From contig NZ_CP070491.1 in the NCBI RefSeq assembly GCF_016925495.1, positions 3,286,001 to 3,350,000 of the forward strand: DNA of 64,000 nt. Direction: 5' to 3'. This DNA is from Methylococcus sp. EFPC2 (GTDB lineage: Bacteria > Pseudomonadota > Gammaproteobacteria > Methylococcales > Methylococcaceae). The notes under the pieces are model-generated. The model saw nothing but the letters and a program-made list of their open reading frames with translations, ran no database searches and was not told where the DNA came from. The position numbers and the translations under genes are program-made. Of this stretch, positions 1 to 9,026 are shown one piece after another. Position 1 is the stretch's first letter, and each line of letters begins with the position of its first letter.

Positions 1-1
1 A

Positions 2-769
2 CCTTACTATCTGCCGCAAGGCAACGAGATCGAACTTTACGAAGCCGCCTACGCCGCCCGCCTGCCGGTGATGCTGAAAGGCCCGACCGGTTGCGGCAAG
101 TCGCGCTTCGTCGAACACATGGCCTGGAAGCTGGGCAAGCCGCTGATCACCGTGGCCTGCAACGAGGACATGACGGCCAGCGACCTGGTCGGCCGCTACC
201 TGCTCGACGCCCACGGCACCCGCTGGCTGGACGGCCCGCTCACCGTCGCCGCGCGGCACGGCGCCATCTGTTACCTGGACGAAGTGGTCGAGGCGCGCCA
301 GGACACGACCGTGGTCATCCATCCGCTCACCGACCACCGGCGCTCTCTTCCGCTGGACAAGAAAGGCGAGCTGATCACCGCCCATCCCGATTTCCAATTG
401 GTCATCTCCTACAACCCCGGCTACCAGAGTCTGCTCAAGGATCTCAAGCAATCGACCAAGCAGCGCTTCACCGCCTTCGATTTCGACTACCCGCCGGCCG
501 AGTTGGAAACCGCCATCCTGGCCCAGGAAACGGGCCTGGACGAAACGCTAGCCGGCAAGCTGGTCAAGATCGGCATTGCCGCCCGCAACCTCAAGGGACA
601 CGGGCTCGACGAAGGCATTTCCACCCGTTTGCTGGTCTACGCGGCCACCCTCATCAAGGGCGGCGTCGCCCCGCGAGATGCCTGCCGCATGGCCCTGGTC
701 CGCCCCATCACCGACGATGCGGACATTCGTACCACCCTGGATCACGCCATCGACGCCACCTTGGCGTAA
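2..769 (+). CDS. cbbQ: CbbQ/NorQ-type AAA+ ATPase, 5' end cut by window
   Basis: This is a MoxR-class AAA+ ATPase. The open frame runs back to base 2 with no stop, so the true start lies upstream of the window. The Walker A motif GPTGCGKS lies at bases 80-103 and the Walker B segment [10 protein letters not shown] near base 270. The sensor segment [10 protein letters not shown] is also typical of CbbQ/NorQ. CbbQ works with CbbO to remove inhibitory sugar phosphates from Rubisco in an ATP-dependent way; NorQ does the same kind of job for nitric oxide reductase. The next gene, 26 bp downstream, encodes a long VWA protein of CbbO type, which with the rpe/gph genes elsewhere favours the Rubisco role. 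The family assignment is secure; the choice of Cbb over Nor is inference because the upstream neighbours are not visible. Confidence 0.9.
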   Translation, partial: PYYLPQGNEIELYEAAYAARLPVMLKGPTGCGKSRFVEHMAWKLGKPLITVACNEDMTASDLVGRYLLDAHGTRWLDGPLTVAARHGAICYLDEVVEARQDTTVVIHPLTDHRRSLPLDKKGELITAHPDFQLVISYNPGYQSLLKDLKQSTKQRFTAFDFDYPPAELETAILAQETGLDETLAGKLVKIGIAARNLKGHGLDEGISTRLLVYAATLIKGGVAPRDACRMALVRPITDDADIRTTLDHAIDATLA

Positions 770-795
770 ACCCGGCTTTCTCGGAGGCTCCAGCC

Positions 796-3036
796 ATGCA
801 AGACGAAATGCAGGCCTACTGGAAACGGCTCGACAGCGGCTTCGCCCAGGTCCAGGAAGTATTCGAGGCCTGCATGGACGAGGCGCTCAAGGTGCTGACC
901 GCAGACGGCGTTACCGCCTACCTGGAAGAAGCCCGCTTCCTGGGCAAGATGGGCCGGGGCGTCGAACCCATCCTGAGTTTTCTCGAGGGCTGGCCGCAAA
1001 TCGCGGCTCATCTGGGCGAACATGCCTTGCCGGCCGTCTCGGCCTGTATCCGCACCCTGCACAAATCGCCGAATGGCAAGGCGATCGCCCCGTTTCTGCA
1101 GTCCCTACCCGCGGTCGCGCGCCGCCTGCATTCACTCGATCAGATCCAGGATTACCTGGTTCTGATCGTCGACTTCATGCACCGTACCACCGGATCCATC
1201 CACGGCATCCACACCACCTTCGCCAGTCCCGGCCTGCCGGAGTTCTTCGCGCAGGCGCCGTTTCTGACCAACCAACTTTCCGCCCAAGGGCTGAAAAAGT
1301 GGGTGGATTACGGCATCCGCAATTACCACGACCATCCCGAGCGGCAACGCGATTATTTCAGCCTGCAATCGGCCGACGCCCGTGCCGTACTGCAACGGGA
1401 GCGCCACGGCACCTTGCTGGTGGATCACGAGCGGCAACTGGACCTCTATCTGCGCGCACTGTGGCGGGACAGCGACCATTTCGTGCCCTATTCGACCGGA
1501 TTCCACGAGCTGCGCAAACCCGTACCCTACTACGACGCCCTCGGCATCCGCCTGCCGGACGTTTACAACGATCTCGCCGGCATCGCGGGCATAGACCGTT
1601 ATCGCGCCACTCTGGCGCACATCGCCGCCCACCGGCGCTGGAGCACGCCGATCTTCGCCGATAACTACAGCCCGTTTCAGCGCATGGCCGTCGAATTTTT
1701 CGAGGACTCCCGCGTGGAATATCTCGCCATGCGGGAATATCCGGGCTTGCGCCGCATCTTCGCGGCTCTGCATCCGGTGCCCGAGGAAAACGCCTGCAAC
1801 CCGGAAACCGAATCCGCCGTGCGCCACCGATTGGCGATGCTGTCGCGCGCCCTGCTCGACCCGAACCACGGCTATCAAAACCCGCATGTCCGGGAATTCG
1901 TCGAACGCTTCCACACCCTCATGCGGCAAGGGGAGGCGAGCACGCAGGATATCGCCGACCTCGCCATCGCCTTCGTCGCCAAGACCCGGCGGCAAAGCGA
2001 TCAACTGCCCAACGTGCACTTCAAGGATACCGAGGTCGACTACCGCGACGACAACCGCCATCTGTGGAAGTTTTACGAACTCAGCGACGATGAGGAGATG
2101 TTCGAGGAACACCGCCAGGTGGACGAGGAACAAACCCAAGGCCTGCCACCCCGCCATTATCCCGAATGGGACTACGCCAGCAGCACCTACCGGCCGGACT
2201 GGGTCAGCGTCTACGAATCGCTGCACCCCACCGGCAAAGCCGGCGACATCGACCGTCTGCTCGGCAAGCATGACGCCCTGGCCAAACGGCTCAAAAGGCT
2301 GTTGGACGTGCTCAAGCCGCAGAACAAGGTGCGCGTCCGCTATCAGGAGGAAGGCAGCGAACTGGATCTCGACGTCGCTCTGCGCTCGTTGATCGACTTC
2401 AGGAGCGGCACTACGCCGGACCCACGCATCAACCTGAGCCACCGCCACGACTCGCGCAACATCGCCGTGCTGCTCCTGCTCGACCTCTCGGAATCGCTCG
2501 CGCAAAAAGTGCCGGGCAGTGAACAAAGCATCCTGGAACTCAGCCAGGAAGCCGTATCCCTGCTGGCCTGGGCCATAGACCGGCTCGGCGACCCGCTGGC
2601 CATCGCCGGTTTCCACTCCAATACCCGCCACGAAGTGCGCTATCTGCACATCAAGGGCTTCAGCGAATCCTGGGACGACGGGGTGAAAAGCCGCCTGGCC
2701 GCCATGGAGGCCGGCTATTCCACCCGCATGGGCGCCGCCCTGCGCCACGCCGCCCACTACCTGGAAGCGAAGAAAGCGGACAAGAAACTCATGCTGATCC
2801 TCACCGACGGCGAGCCGGCGGACATCGACGCCAAGGACGAACGCCTGCTCATCGAAGATGCCCACAAGGCGGTGCAGGAACTCGACCGGCAAGGCATCTA
2901 CACCTACTGCATCAATCTCGACCCCAAGGCCGACGACTACGTCAGCGACATCTTCGGCCAGCAATACACCGTGATCGACAACATCCAGAGATTGCCGGAG
3001 CGGCTGCCACAGGTGTTTCTCAGCCTGACGGCTTGA
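796..3036 (+). CDS. cbbO: CbbO-type VWA-domain Rubisco activation protein
   Basis: This is a 746-residue protein with a C-terminal von Willebrand factor A domain. The MIDAS motif DLSES starts at residue 563, followed by the threonine-containing STRMGAAL stretch and LTDGEPADID, so the metal site looks intact. The long N-terminal half is typical of CbbO/NorD. The start at ATG 796 gives the usual CbbO N-terminus and follows a GGAGG-like site (CGGAGG, 782-787). The same frame is open further upstream but only overlaps cbbQ. CbbO is the adaptor that docks the CbbQ hexamer to Rubisco through its VWA domain; in denitrifiers NorD plays the equivalent role. The length, greater than that of usual NorD proteins, and the context favour CbbO. 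It is probably the last gene of a cbb operon. Confidence 0.85.
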   Translation: MQDEMQAYWKRLDSGFAQVQEVFEACMDEALKVLTADGVTAYLEEARFLGKMGRGVEPILSFLEGWPQIAAHLGEHALPAVSACIRTLHKSPNGKAIAPFLQSLPAVARRLHSLDQIQDYLVLIVDFMHRTTGSIHGIHTTFASPGLPEFFAQAPFLTNQLSAQGLKKWVDYGIRNYHDHPERQRDYFSLQSADARAVLQRERHGTLLVDHERQLDLYLRALWRDSDHFVPYSTGFHELRKPVPYYDALGIRLPDVYNDLAGIAGIDRYRATLAHIAAHRRWSTPIFADNYSPFQRMAVEFFEDSRVEYLAMREYPGLRRIFAALHPVPEENACNPETESAVRHRLAMLSRALLDPNHGYQNPHVREFVERFHTLMRQGEASTQDIADLAIAFVAKTRRQSDQLPNVHFKDTEVDYRDDNRHLWKFYELSDDEEMFEEHRQVDEEQTQGLPPRHYPEWDYASSTYRPDWVSVYESLHPTGKAGDIDRLLGKHDALAKRLKRLLDVLKPQNKVRVRYQEEGSELDLDVALRSLIDFRSGTTPDPRINLSHRHDSRNIAVLLLLDLSESLAQKVPGSEQSILELSQEAVSLLAWAIDRLGDPLAIAGFHSNTRHEVRYLHIKGFSESWDDGVKSRLAAMEAGYSTRMGAALRHAAHYLEAKKADKKLMLILTDGEPADIDAKDERLLIEDAHKAVQELDRQGIYTYCINLDPKADDYVSDIFGQQYTVIDNIQRLPERLPQVFLSLTA

Positions 3037-3048
3037 CCCGAATAGCCC

Positions 3049-3091
3049 GCGTAGTAGGGGGCTTTCCGTGCGTGCGATTACGCTATCGCTA
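3049..3091 (+). repeat. Dispersed repeat, copy 1 of 2 flanking the HExxH gene
   Basis: About 43 bp beginning CGCGTAGTAGGGGGC and ending TTACGCTATCGCTA is repeated in the same orientation at 3951-3995, with a handful of substitutions and one 1-bp indel. It begins 12 bp after the cbbO stop. The rest of 3092-3284 shows no coding signal. Confidence 0.7.
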
Positions 3092-3295
3092 TACGAGGTT
3101 TGACGAGGCGGTCGCAGGCCGGCTGAAGTATGGACATGTACCGTCCCAGTTCGGTTCGGTCGGGCCGTCGGTCCTTGGGTGTGCTTGGCGGCATGTGAAT
3201 CTTCCCTTGATTGACAGTGGGGTAACCGACTCGCATCATCGAAAAATATCCGCCCCCGCTTTCCCTTTCTTCACGACCCGACCCAGGAGGTAAAC

Positions 3296-3880
3296 ATGCC
3301 GACACTCGCCGACGTTGCGCAGGCCATGCAGGCCGTACAGAATCAATGGGGGGCTTATATCCCCGCCCACTTAAAGAACTACAAGGCCGATCAGATCACC
3401 ATTCTTGCCAACGAGCAGCAATGGGGCACCGCATTCCGCTTCATTTATGACGTAGTGTTCAAGCCGGCCAATCAGTTCAACCAGGAAGCCGGAGACTTCA
3501 TCGACGGGGTACTGGGTTTCGTCACGCCGACTTTTTCCCATACCAAACGCAAGATCTATATCTCACCCAAGGTGCAGGGATATACCCGTGCACAGCAGCT
3601 TATGGTCTTGTCCCACGAATACATCCATTGGCTGTCGCACGAATCGTTCTATCCGAGTTATTACATGGTCGGCGGCCATCACCCCTTCCAGGTGGAGGGG
3701 GCGACCCAGTGGCTCACGGTGGCGTGCGGCTATCAGTTGGAATTTCAAACCCTGCCTGCCTACCTTTCGGAATACCTCAAGACGAACGCCTGGATCAGCG
3801 CCGACAAAGGCAATCTGCCGCGCCTGCTCGCCTATCTCTTCAACGGAGTTCGCACGGACTTGTCTTCCATACATCCGTGA
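3296..3880 (+). CDS. Putative cytoplasmic HExxH zinc metallopeptidase-like protein
   Basis: This is a 194-residue protein of unknown function. A near-perfect ribosome binding site, AGGAGGT at 3285-3291, fixes the ATG at 3296. Residues 107-111 read HEYIH, a canonical HExxH zinc-binding motif. Glu134, in the segment VEGATQWL 22 residues after the second His, is a good candidate third ligand, as in gluzincin-type peptidases. No signal peptide or transmembrane segment is visible, so it should be cytoplasmic or a delivered cargo. It stands alone between two direct copies of a dispersed repeat. Base composition is lower in GC than the cbb genes. A metallopeptidase or a toxin-like enzyme is possible; the fold assignment rests only on the motif. 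Confidence 0.6.
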   Translation: MPTLADVAQAMQAVQNQWGAYIPAHLKNYKADQITILANEQQWGTAFRFIYDVVFKPANQFNQEAGDFIDGVLGFVTPTFSHTKRKIYISPKVQGYTRAQQLMVLSHEYIHWLSHESFYPSYYMVGGHHPFQVEGATQWLTVACGYQLEFQTLPAYLSEYLKTNAWISADKGNLPRLLAYLFNGVRTDLSSIHP

Positions 3881-4410
3881 CGGATCGGCGGTCTGTAAAA
3901 TATCTTGTCTGATAATCCTCTAGTCCGATTAGCGGAGCGTAATCCTAGTCCGCGTAGTATGGGGGCTCTCCACGCGTGCGATTACGCCATCGCTAATCGC
4001 GCCTACGGCTCTGTCACGCCTTGCTCCAGATGGGTAACCGGGCGGATGACTCATCCGACGCCTACCGATTGAAATAACGGGCGAGAGGCGGATGTCGGTC
4101 AATGGAGTTGAATATGCTGATTTCATCGGCAGGGTATTTCACAGGCTGTTTACATCGGCTGGCTAATGGGTGACCCCATTTCAGTTTTATGGCCCCTTTT
4201 AATCACTTTTCCAGCGGTAGGTGATCGTCAACCCGTTTTGGTAAATCGACGAACAGCTCAAGACCCTCCTGCCCTGGCTGAGCGAGTGGCCGTCGGCGGG
4301 TAGACAAGACCATTGGCGGGTAGAATGGCGGGCAGGAGAATAACTGTTCCATCAAACTAAAAAATCGCTATAGATCCATGCCACGATTGCGAACAGTTCA
4401 GCAGCCTAAG
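3881..4410. other. Intergenic stretch, no gene seen
   Basis: 530 bp between the HExxH gene and the convergent orphan gene ending at 4411. It contains the second copy of the dispersed repeat (3951-4000) and otherwise AT-richer sequence. Short open frames lack plausible start sites and protein-like composition. No clear T-tailed terminator was found. Confidence 0.5.
3951..4000 (+). repeat. Dispersed repeat, copy 2, with inverted repeat
   Basis: Direct copy of the element at 3049-3091. This copy ends in a perfect 7-bp inverted repeat, GCGATTA (3978-3984) and TAATCGC (3994-4000), so it can form a hairpin. In the first copy the right arm is degenerate. Confidence 0.65.
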
Positions 4411-5106
4411 TCATTTGCCCCCGGACGACCCCGTCTCGGCGGCATTGGATAGATACAACACGGTATGCATATTACCGGACTCGTCTATCCTCTGATCGGC
4501 GTCCATATTGGGCATTTCAGAACCGACCTCATGGATAAACCGCATAATGGACTTCATATGATCTCCAGTACTATTGTCTCCGTTCAGCTCCACTCTGCAA
4601 GTTTGCGACCTGCAGTCTATACCTTGCGCCAGACCTTGATCCAAATGGTTTTGCCTTAATGCGTCTTGCAATGTAGATGCAGTTTTCGGCGCCCACTCGG
4701 GATCGCTTTTCTCGATTCGGAAATTGGTTTCTATGTGTGCCACGCGCTCCTCATTCAATCGTTCCTGTTCCGCTTTATAGGCATCATCGGCGAGTCTTTT
4801 GTCCTGTGCTTCGGGCTCCGACATATAACCTCTCGCGGCATTTGCTTGTAGCTGCGATATTCTACGCATCTCCGTAAGCTCGCCTTTCAATTTGGAAAGC
4901 TCCCGACTCAAGCGCTCGAAATTATCGCTATCGCCTTGTGCTGCGGATGATTTGTTAATAGCTTTCCGAGGCTCGGGGCTCGCCGCACCGGCTGATGCCA
5001 AGGATACGGGCGATCGTTCGTGCCCGGCAAATTCAGAATACACGGCATAAGCCAACAAGGGCGCAACGAGGATACTAGCCAGAATTAGTCGACGATAGTT
5101 TTTCAT
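4411..5106 (-). CDS. Orphan membrane-anchored coiled-coil protein
   Basis: 231 residues, not recognised as a named family. An N-terminal hydrophobic segment (about residues 7-25) follows a short basic start and should act as a signal anchor or signal peptide. A charged, Glu/Lys/Arg-rich region at about 60-130 is likely coiled coil. The C-terminal third carries a CRSQTCRVE segment, a two-cysteine motif I recall from uncharacterised proteobacterial exported proteins. Most of the protein is probably periplasmic. The gene is more AT-rich than its surroundings, and the Shine-Dalgarno signal is weak. It lies 116 bp downstream of another AT-rich exported orphan on the same strand, so the two may have arrived together. 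Confidence 0.6.
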   Translation of the reverse strand: MKNYRRLILASILVAPLLAYAVYSEFAGHERSPVSLASAGAASPEPRKAINKSSAAQGDSDNFERLSRELSKLKGELTEMRRISQLQANAARGYMSEPEAQDKRLADDAYKAEQERLNEERVAHIETNFRIEKSDPEWAPKTASTLQDALRQNHLDQGLAQGIDCRSQTCRVELNGDNSTGDHMKSIMRFIHEVGSEMPNMDADQRIDESGNMHTVLYLSNAAETGSSGGK

Positions 5107-5222
5107 GACGAAGGATATCCAAAGTTAGAAATTCGTTCCTCGAAATACGAGACGGCGAGCGCTTCGCAAGCTACACCGCCTCGTATCGTCTAGCAATCGC
5201 TACTAAACAACAGCACCACGGA

Positions 5223-5696
5223 TTAGTTATCGTACAGCTCAATACCTTTCAAATGTCCCTGAGAATTTGCCGGCACCGTTACCAGCGCGGAATATCTTCC
5301 GTAGAACTCGCTATTGCCCGCACCGGTGAAATTAAGATTGAACTGGCTCCACCCGGTCGTGCTTGTGCTGCCGGACCGCGACGTGATCAACGTACCGTTC
5401 TCCCGAAAACTATAAATCGTCGCGCTAAGAGTACCGCTGCTCAGATAGGACTGAACCCAGGCACTTGCCCCGGTAGTTCCGGTGCTTGCCCTTACGAACG
5501 GAAAAATCAGCGATGTCGGATAGGTAGCAAAACTACGAGCGCCATCAGTTAAATAATCTATCTTGGTCGCGTCCGACGCATTGTAGGGCTGAGCGAACTG
5601 GCTGGAATATATCTGCCAACCCGCAGCTTGAGCGCTGGCCATAACAAACACCGAAGAAGCAAAGGCTACAACCCATTTCCAATATGTAACGTTCAT
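5223..5696 (-). CDS. Secreted orphan protein with signal peptide
   Basis: 157 residues with a clear signal peptide ending in ASAQA-A at about residue 24. The mature part is rich in Ser, Thr, Tyr and Gly with few charged residues, which suggests an extracellular or periplasmic beta-rich domain. It was not matched to a known family. The start at 5696 is supported by an AGGAGAT ribosome binding site six bases upstream. Codon usage is AT-richer than in core genes. No partner gene identifies its role. Confidence 0.65.
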   Translation of the reverse strand: MNVTYWKWVVAFASSVFVMASAQAAGWQIYSSQFAQPYNASDATKIDYLTDGARSFATYPTSLIFPFVRASTGTTGASAWVQSYLSSGTLSATIYSFRENGTLITSRSGSTSTTGWSQFNLNFTGAGNSEFYGRYSALVTVPANSQGHLKGIELYDN

Positions 5697-6125
5697 AGTA
5701 GATCTCCTAGATTAACAGGCTAAAGACTGCCGTTATTGATAGAGCCTGAAACAGGCTAGCTACCCTTAGCATCAACGGCGAACTCAGACTATCGCTGTAG
5801 CGATCTAAATTTCTGTATCGAATTAACTTTATGATTGTGAAGCGTTAACAAATAACAATATCGACTTTACTTAAGTCCATAGCTTGCTGCATATACCCAC
5901 CCGCGCAACTTATTTTTCTACCCTAACAGGTGAAAAGCTTGTAGCTTTTTTAGGCTGCAAGCTGGGTAAAAAAAGATGAAGTGAAAAAGGGGTAATAGAC
6001 AATATTTTATCGCGCTACCGCCCTTTATACGGTGCGCCTTTATACCGCCTCCTCATGGATAACCATGTCTGCGGCAGGATCTAGGCGTGGCTACGTCGGC
6101 AGCGGGGAATGGTTAAGGAGCTGGC
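5697..6125. other. AT-rich intergenic stretch with a hairpin
   Basis: 429 bp with no convincing gene. It should carry the promoter for the secreted orphan (start 5696). A 10-bp inverted repeat with one G-T pair lies at 5936-5963 (AGCTTGTAGC / GCTGCAAGCT). Read on the minus strand it is followed by only four T residues, so it is a weak terminator candidate for the decayed gene upstream. Confidence 0.4.
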
Positions 6126-7038
6126 TCACCCCCGGTGCCATCCGGGGGGGCGCCCGTGGCGTAAATGCGAACCTGCGCATCGGCATCGCTGGCGAGTCGG
6201 CGCAAGGCCTCGACCACGACACGCTCGCGGAACTGCTCGGCAGCACTGTGCTGCCACAACAGGCCGGCTACCCGTCGGCGGAAAGCCGGCACATGGTCTG
6301 ACGTTTGCCGCGCGTCGATCAGCGCTGCCTAGGCCCGCGGATCGTCGACAGCAGCCAGCACGGTCAAGGCCCCTCGTACAGACCGGCGTAGGGTGAAAGC
6401 CAGGCATCCAGAGCCCGCTCGACCGAGGCGTCCAACCAGCGTCGCTGAGCCTCGGCCAGGGCGAGTGCCTGTGCGTCGTGATCGCCGTCGGGGCTCAGGC
6501 TTTCGAACGCGGTCGCCAGGGGCCGGAACTCCTCCAGCGTGGCCGGCTCCCTCTGAGCCGGTCCGGGCGCGATCCTCTGATCCGCCTCGGTAACTGCCGA
6601 GCGGCCGATGACTTTTATCAATCAGCGCCCTTCCGGGTAGGGATAGCTCACGTAGGAATAGCCTTCCAGCAGCCGGGCCAAGGCTGCGGCCAAGGAGAGG
6701 TCGGCGAAGGCGACCGTGATTTTGTCCTGACCGATTTGCGCAGCGTCGATACGAAAGCGGAGGTTGAGCCCAGCACCGGTCAGTTCCAAGCAATGCGATA
6801 AGGTCTGGTTTTTACAATACACGCTCAGGCGTTGCCCGGCGTGGTTGGTCAGGGGCGGGCCCGCGGCGCTTGCCGTACCCACAACCAGTCCCGCCCAGCA
6901 AGAGAGGAGTCCGGCCCAGGCTGAACCGGGTTGCAGAATAGGCCGCGACGGGCGCTCCCGTCGGAATCCGCGGGGTGGTTGGCAGGCAGGCTGGATTCGG
7001 TTGGCCAGCCAATGGATACTCACGGAAAAGATGAGCAT
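6126..7038 (-). pseudogene. Decayed STN-domain exported protein, two stops and a frameshift
   Basis: The minus strand reads as one broken protein. From ATG 7038, with GAGGA upstream, it has a hydrophobic export segment followed by an STN-like (secretin/TonB short N-terminal) region around FRIDAAQIGQDKITVAFADL and LARLLEGYSYVSYPYPEGR. It is then interrupted by TGA at 6624-6622. The same frame resumes at once with LIKVIGRSAV and continues helical and Ala/Arg-rich to LYEGP, where a second stop sits at 6366-6364. Coding sense continues in another frame as LTVLAAVDDPRA, TAG (6331-6329), then AALIDARQTS and onward to 6126. The TAG is one change from CAG. The C-terminal part looks like HEAT-type helical repeats. 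Two independent lesions argue for a pseudogene, although sequencing error cannot be excluded. Confidence 0.65.
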
Positions 7039-7729
7039 GGAATTCCTCAACAAGATACCCGAAAACCGGGACCATCCTTTGCCCCCGCCTCGGGTCGGCT
7101 TCCTGTCGGCCGACTTTCCGGGCCGCAGCCTGATCGAAAACATCATCGCGCTGAATCGCCACTGAGACGCCCCTTAGCGCGGCATCTGCGCCGTTCGCAA
7201 CCCCGATGCCGTTTAACGGGTTATGGCGACCCGTTTCCCTCTGTCAGAGGGACGGCGGCGACTAAAGCGACGCTTTGCAATTGGGAAATGCATAAGGAGC
7301 GACCTTGGGTCGCGGGTTCCCGGGTAGGGAGATCGAAGTGTTCGCTTCGCGACCTTTATGGCATCCCGCTCTACCGGCCGGCCTTCGCGCTCAAGTGCCG
7401 CCCGGCTTGCTCCCAGGTTTTGCCGGGTTGGGCGTGCTTTCGATGTAGGCGCGCGAGCCGGGGCATGGTTTCGGCGCTGAACATTGGGCGCTTTGCGGCG
7501 GCTGGGCGTCCGCATTGAGCGCAAAGCTGAAGATCAGATGGGTGATGACCCGACCGGCTTTGCCTTGGCTGTCACTGGGACGATCGGGGCTAACAGACAC
7601 CGGCTTGGTGCTTTACGACCGCCCGCTTAAAATCGCAATGCCGTTCAGGCCATGGGCCGGTTCCCGCACTGTCGTTTTGCGGGGCCACTTTTCAACGGCA
7701 GTCATCAACACCACACCATCGGAGGTTAC
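7039..7729. other. Intergenic stretch with dispersed repeat
   Basis: 691 bp with no gene I can support. It contains small hairpins near 7217-7255 and the dispersed repeat at 7327-7363. Open frames here have the Arg/Pro/Ser-rich composition of noncoding GC-rich DNA. Confidence 0.5.
7327..7363 (+). repeat. Dispersed 37-bp repeat, inverse copy at 28601-28637
   Basis: The core GTGTTCGCTTCGCGAC is shared with the reverse complement of 28601-28637; 33 of 37 bases match by eye. Both copies are intergenic. The core contains the near-palindrome TTCGCTTCGCGA. Confidence 0.75.
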
Positions 7730-8053
7730 TTGGCAAGCAACAGGATGACCCTGAAATCTTTCTGCGCCTGGGATGGCGACACCCTGGTGCTGAACATACT
7801 CGGCACCCCCAGCGCCAAAAAGGATGCCATCGGCAAACCCAAGGGTAACCAGCTCAAGGTCAGCGTCACCGCCGCGCCGGTAGGCGGCAAGGCCACCGAT
7901 CACATGGTGCGCTTCCTGGCCCCCGAATTCGGCGTGACCACCAATGACATCGAAGTGGTGTTCGGCCGCTTCAACGTCAACAAACAACTGCGCATCAAAT
8001 CCCCCAAGAAACTCCCCGCCGTGATCAGCAAAGAACTATCTTCAGCCGAATAG
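7730..8053 (+). CDS. yggU: DUF167/YggU family protein
   Basis: A small cytoplasmic protein of the DUF167 family: 107 residues from TTG 7730, or 102 from ATG 7745. It has the family core with KPKGNQLKVSVTAAPVGGKA and the C-terminal KQLRIKSPKKLP segment. Function is unknown across the family. A GGAGG at 7721-7725 sits four bases before TTG 7730 and 19 before ATG 7745, which favours the TTG start. YggU-like proteins often neighbour yggT or proC; here the gene stands alone, with noncoding DNA on both sides. Confidence 0.88.
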   Translation: MASNRMTLKSFCAWDGDTLVLNILGTPSAKKDAIGKPKGNQLKVSVTAAPVGGKATDHMVRFLAPEFGVTTNDIEVVFGRFNVNKQLRIKSPKKLPAVISKELSSAE

Positions 8054-8442
8054 GATCGGTAGCGGGATAGCCGCCGCTCCAAACACCCACAAATAACAAG
8101 ATGAATCGAGCTACGTTTCAGCTATCTATCCCCGTCGCCGGCATGCCCTGAGCGTCACCCATCAACAGGCTTAAAAACCTGCCTGGATAAAGGGAGGGCG
8201 GGACCCGGCGCCCGAAATGGTGATGGAACTTCCGGCGCCAGCTCAAAGTCCAATTGTGCACGAATTTCACCGAGCAAGAAGCCGCTTGCTCTTCACCGGG
8301 AGAGTCGGTCACACCGACGGCAAGGCAAGAATTAGCCACAGGAGTTCACTGATCACGCTCCTGCCAGTCGGCGCAACGGTCGCAAGACGGCCGATCCATT
8401 CGATGCTGACGAGAACTTTCACCATGCTGGAGGGCTACTCTC
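8054..8442. other. Intergenic stretch, nothing recognised
   Basis: 389 bp between yggU and the glycine-zipper membrane protein gene. I see no gene, T-tailed hairpin or repeat shared with other parts of the window. The right end must hold the promoter of the next gene. Confidence 0.4.
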
Positions 8443-8943
8443 ATGAGACGCATCTATTTCCTGGCACCGAACGTCGAACTCACCCGGAAGATCGTGGACG
8501 ACCTCCTCCTGGCCCGGGTGGAAGAGAGGCATATCCACGTCGTCGGCAAACAAGACCTTCCTCTGGATGACTTGCCGGAAGCGAGCTTTCTCGAAAAAAC
8601 CGACTTCGTTCCCGCCCTGGAGCAGGGCATCGCCCTCGGCGGTGGAGCGGGATTGCTAGCGGGCCTGGTGGCCCTGGTCTTGCCGACGGGGTTGATATTG
8701 GGCGGCGGCGCCGTGTTTGCGATCACCCTGGCCGGTGCCGGCTTGGGCGGCTTGATGTCCAGCATGATAGGCATCAGCGTGGGCAATCGCCGCATCGAGC
8801 AGTTTCAGAAGGCTGTGGAGAGCGGAGAGTTGCTGGTGATGGTCGATGTGCCGCGGGACCGCGTCGACGAAATTGAAGAGATCATCAAGAAACATCATCC
8901 CGAAGCGGAGTGCGAAGGGGTGGATCCGCATACTTTCCCCTGA
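8443..8943 (+). CDS. Small membrane protein with glycine-rich hydrophobic core (DUF1269-like)
   Basis: 166 residues. A soluble N-terminal segment (1-60) is followed by a glycine-rich hydrophobic stretch at about 65-110 able to form one hairpin or two membrane helices. The C-terminal soluble part includes LLVMVDVPRDRVDEIEEII, an alpha/beta segment resembling the ferredoxin-like part of DUF1269 and general-stress 17M-type proteins. The start at ATG 8443 has GGAGG nine bases upstream. Such proteins are usually described as stress-related membrane proteins of unknown mechanism. It is monocistronic. The family label comes from architecture only. Confidence 0.65.
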   Translation: MRRIYFLAPNVELTRKIVDDLLLARVEERHIHVVGKQDLPLDDLPEASFLEKTDFVPALEQGIALGGGAGLLAGLVALVLPTGLILGGGAVFAITLAGAGLGGLMSSMIGISVGNRRIEQFQKAVESGELLVMVDVPRDRVDEIEEIIKKHHPEAECEGVDPHTFP

Positions 8944-9026
8944 GCCCCTTCCTGGCCACCGCGAAGAAGGGGTCGGCGACCCTTTCGTCTTCTAAAGCCG
9001 ATCCGACCAGCGGCCGTCGACGCGCG

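Noticed and set aside
1132-2964. Long open frame on the minus strand opposite cbbO
   Set aside because: Shadow of the GC-rich cbbO codons; no start signal, composition unlike protein, and cbbO has clear motifs.
3033-3305. Short open frames on both strands between cbbO and the HExxH gene
   Set aside because: They run through repeat sequence, lack ribosome sites and have no protein-like composition.
6622-6624. In-frame TGA read as selenocysteine
   Set aside because: No SECIS-like hairpin directly downstream, no redox motif around the codon, and further lesions follow.
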